Source: Paenalcaligenes sp021793095 | GTDB taxonomy: Bacteria; Pseudomonadota; Gammaproteobacteria; Burkholderiales; Burkholderiaceae_B | NCBI GenBank assembly: GCA_027317645.1 | Contig: DAHVQS010000047.1 | Coordinates: 1 to 15,214, forward strand | DNA length: 15,214 bases | Direction of reading: 5' to 3' | Shown: positions 14,525-15,214 of the stretch, one piece after another | Layout of the letters: each line of letters begins with the position of its first letter | Numbering within the stretch: the first letter of the stretch is position 1 | The notes under the pieces: generated by a model | Database searches by the model: none | Seen by the model: the letters and a program-made list of their open reading frames with translations, nothing else | What the model was told of the DNA's origin: nothing | Made by a program: the position numbers and the translations under genes

Positions 14525-15085
14525 TTAATCATCGATATCGGGACCAAAAGAACACACCGTATACACCGGCAAACCGGTCTCACGAACGGCCTCAGAACCC
14601 CCTAAATAAGGCAAATCAATCATCGCCGCGGCCTCAATCGCATTGGCCCCCAAACGCTGCAACAAACGCGACGCCGCCACCATCGTCCCACCCGTCGCGA
14701 TCAAATCATCAATCAAAAGCACCCGCTGCCCAGGACGCACCGAATCGGTATGCATCTCAACCGTCGCATTACCGTACTCCAAACTGTACTCCTCGGCCAC
14801 CGTCTGATGCGGCAACTTGCCCTTTTTACGCACCGGCACAAAACCCACATTGAGCTCATAAGCCAGCACCGAACCCACAATAAAACCGCGCGCATCAACA
14901 CCGGCCACCAAGTCCAAACGCTGATTCATATAGCGGTGCACAAAAAGATCAATCAGCGCCCGAAACGCACGAGGATCCTGCAACACGGGAGTGATATCAC
15001 GAAAAACCACACCAGGCTTAGGCCAATCAGGCACACTGCGGATGGTTTGCCGAATATAGTCAATAGGATTTGTTCGCATAGTCAT
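14525..15085 (-). CDS. apt: adenine phosphoribosyltransferase
   Basis: Apt salvages adenine by condensing it with PRPP to give AMP in the cytoplasm. The 186-residue product is a type I phosphoribosyltransferase: an N-terminal region with DWPKPGVVFRDITPVLQDP (20-38), AGVDARGFIVG (61-71), the adenine-enzyme RKKGKLP (86-92), the flexible-loop EEYSLEYG (98-105) and the PRPP-binding VLLIDDLIATGGTM (122-135). Length and motifs match the family. Three closely spaced starts exist: TTG 15088, ATG 15085 and ATG 15079. I chose the first ATG, but none has a convincing Shine-Dalgarno. The nucleosidase at the left of the window releases adenine, which Apt would recycle, although the two genes are 12 kb apart and not in one operon. 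Confidence 0.95.
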   Translation of the reverse strand: MTMRTNPIDYIRQTIRSVPDWPKPGVVFRDITPVLQDPRAFRALIDLFVHRYMNQRLDLVAGVDARGFIVGSVLAYELNVGFVPVRKKGKLPHQTVAEEYSLEYGNATVEMHTDSVRPGQRVLLIDDLIATGGTMVAASRLLQRLGANAIEAAAMIDLPYLGGSEAVRETGLPVYTVCSFGPDIDD

Positions 15086-15088
15086 CAA

Positions 15089-15214
15089 AGGTAAATTGAC
15101 CGCCTAAATGTATCGCAACCAAACTATTGTACAGCCAAAAAAAATAACGCGCGCAAAGACCCCCTAAAAGAGCCCAAACAGCTGCCCCCCAAAAACGGCC
15201 GGAAGGGGATGTTT
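15089..15214 (-). promoter_or_regulatory. upstream region of apt with a -10-like box
   Basis: On the minus strand TACAAT (15131-15126) is a five-of-six match to the -10 consensus about 40 bases before apt. The best upstream partner, TTGCGC, is weak and 19 bases away. A run of eight T lies between them. No gene is recognisable from here to the window edge. Confidence 0.3.

Noticed and set aside
13986..14528. 180-codon open frame overlapping the YqaA-like gene in another plus frame
   Set aside because: The product is His/Arg/Pro-rich without a fold-like pattern. Its length follows from the C/A-rich composition, while the other frame has clear membrane segments and family motifs.
14750..15094. 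114-codon open frame antisense to apt
   Set aside because: His/Thr-rich shadow of a well-supported apt gene; no family resemblance or ribosome site.
1..15214. Mobile element, defence system or CRISPR array
   Set aside because: No transposase, integrase, nuclease, toxin-antitoxin pair, terminal inverted repeat or spaced direct repeat array was found; every larger gene belongs to a core family.

Overview
The window is a compact chromosomal stretch of a Gram-negative bacterium with about fourteen protein-coding genes, all but one of them recognisable family members. I see no mobile element, phage gene, CRISPR array, tRNA or rRNA. The gene set includes ubiquinone synthesis (UbiE, UbiJ, UbiB), an LPS-heptose nucleotidyltransferase encoded apart from its kinase partner, a TolC-type outer-membrane channel behind a divergent Pcm-like methyltransferase, PhoB/PhoR, and a biosynthetic threonine deaminase. 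Together these point to a betaproteobacterium of the Burkholderiales, plausibly Alcaligenaceae-like. That placement is inferred from gene content and protein character; no marker gene fixes it.

Layout. (1) 132-2477, plus strand: thiG, thiD and an MTA/SAH nucleosidase with overlapping ends, a thiazole/pyrimidine arm of thiamine synthesis coupled to a nucleosidase that can remove radical-SAM by-products. (2) 2620-4727, plus: a Pcm-like methyltransferase lacking the usual substrate motif, overlapping tolC by four bases and preceded by a U-rich leader that can fold over the start codon. (3) 4768-9461, minus: ubiE, a Tim44-like membrane protein, ubiJ, ubiB and rfaE2, read in that order; ubiJ, ubiB and rfaE2 are tightly packed. 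(4) 9733-12224, plus: phoB, phoR and a small VOC-fold protein, ending in a good rho-independent terminator candidate. (5) 12285-13793, minus: ilvA with two C-terminal ACT-like domains and an unusual pyrimidine-rich leader. (6) 13954-14502, plus: a YqaA/DedA-like membrane protein; 14525-15085, minus: apt.

No gene-free stretch exceeds 300 bases. The longest is 9462-9732 between the divergent ubiE and phoB; it holds repeated GATACC words, a small palindrome and a weak Pho-box-like site.

I found no convincing undescribed multi-gene system. The points most worth a second look are the thiG-thiD-nucleosidase coupling, the Pcm-like protein and its leader hairpin, the Tim44-like protein inside the ubiquinone cluster, the ilvA leader, and a strand composition asymmetry that strengthens toward the right end whichever way the genes point.
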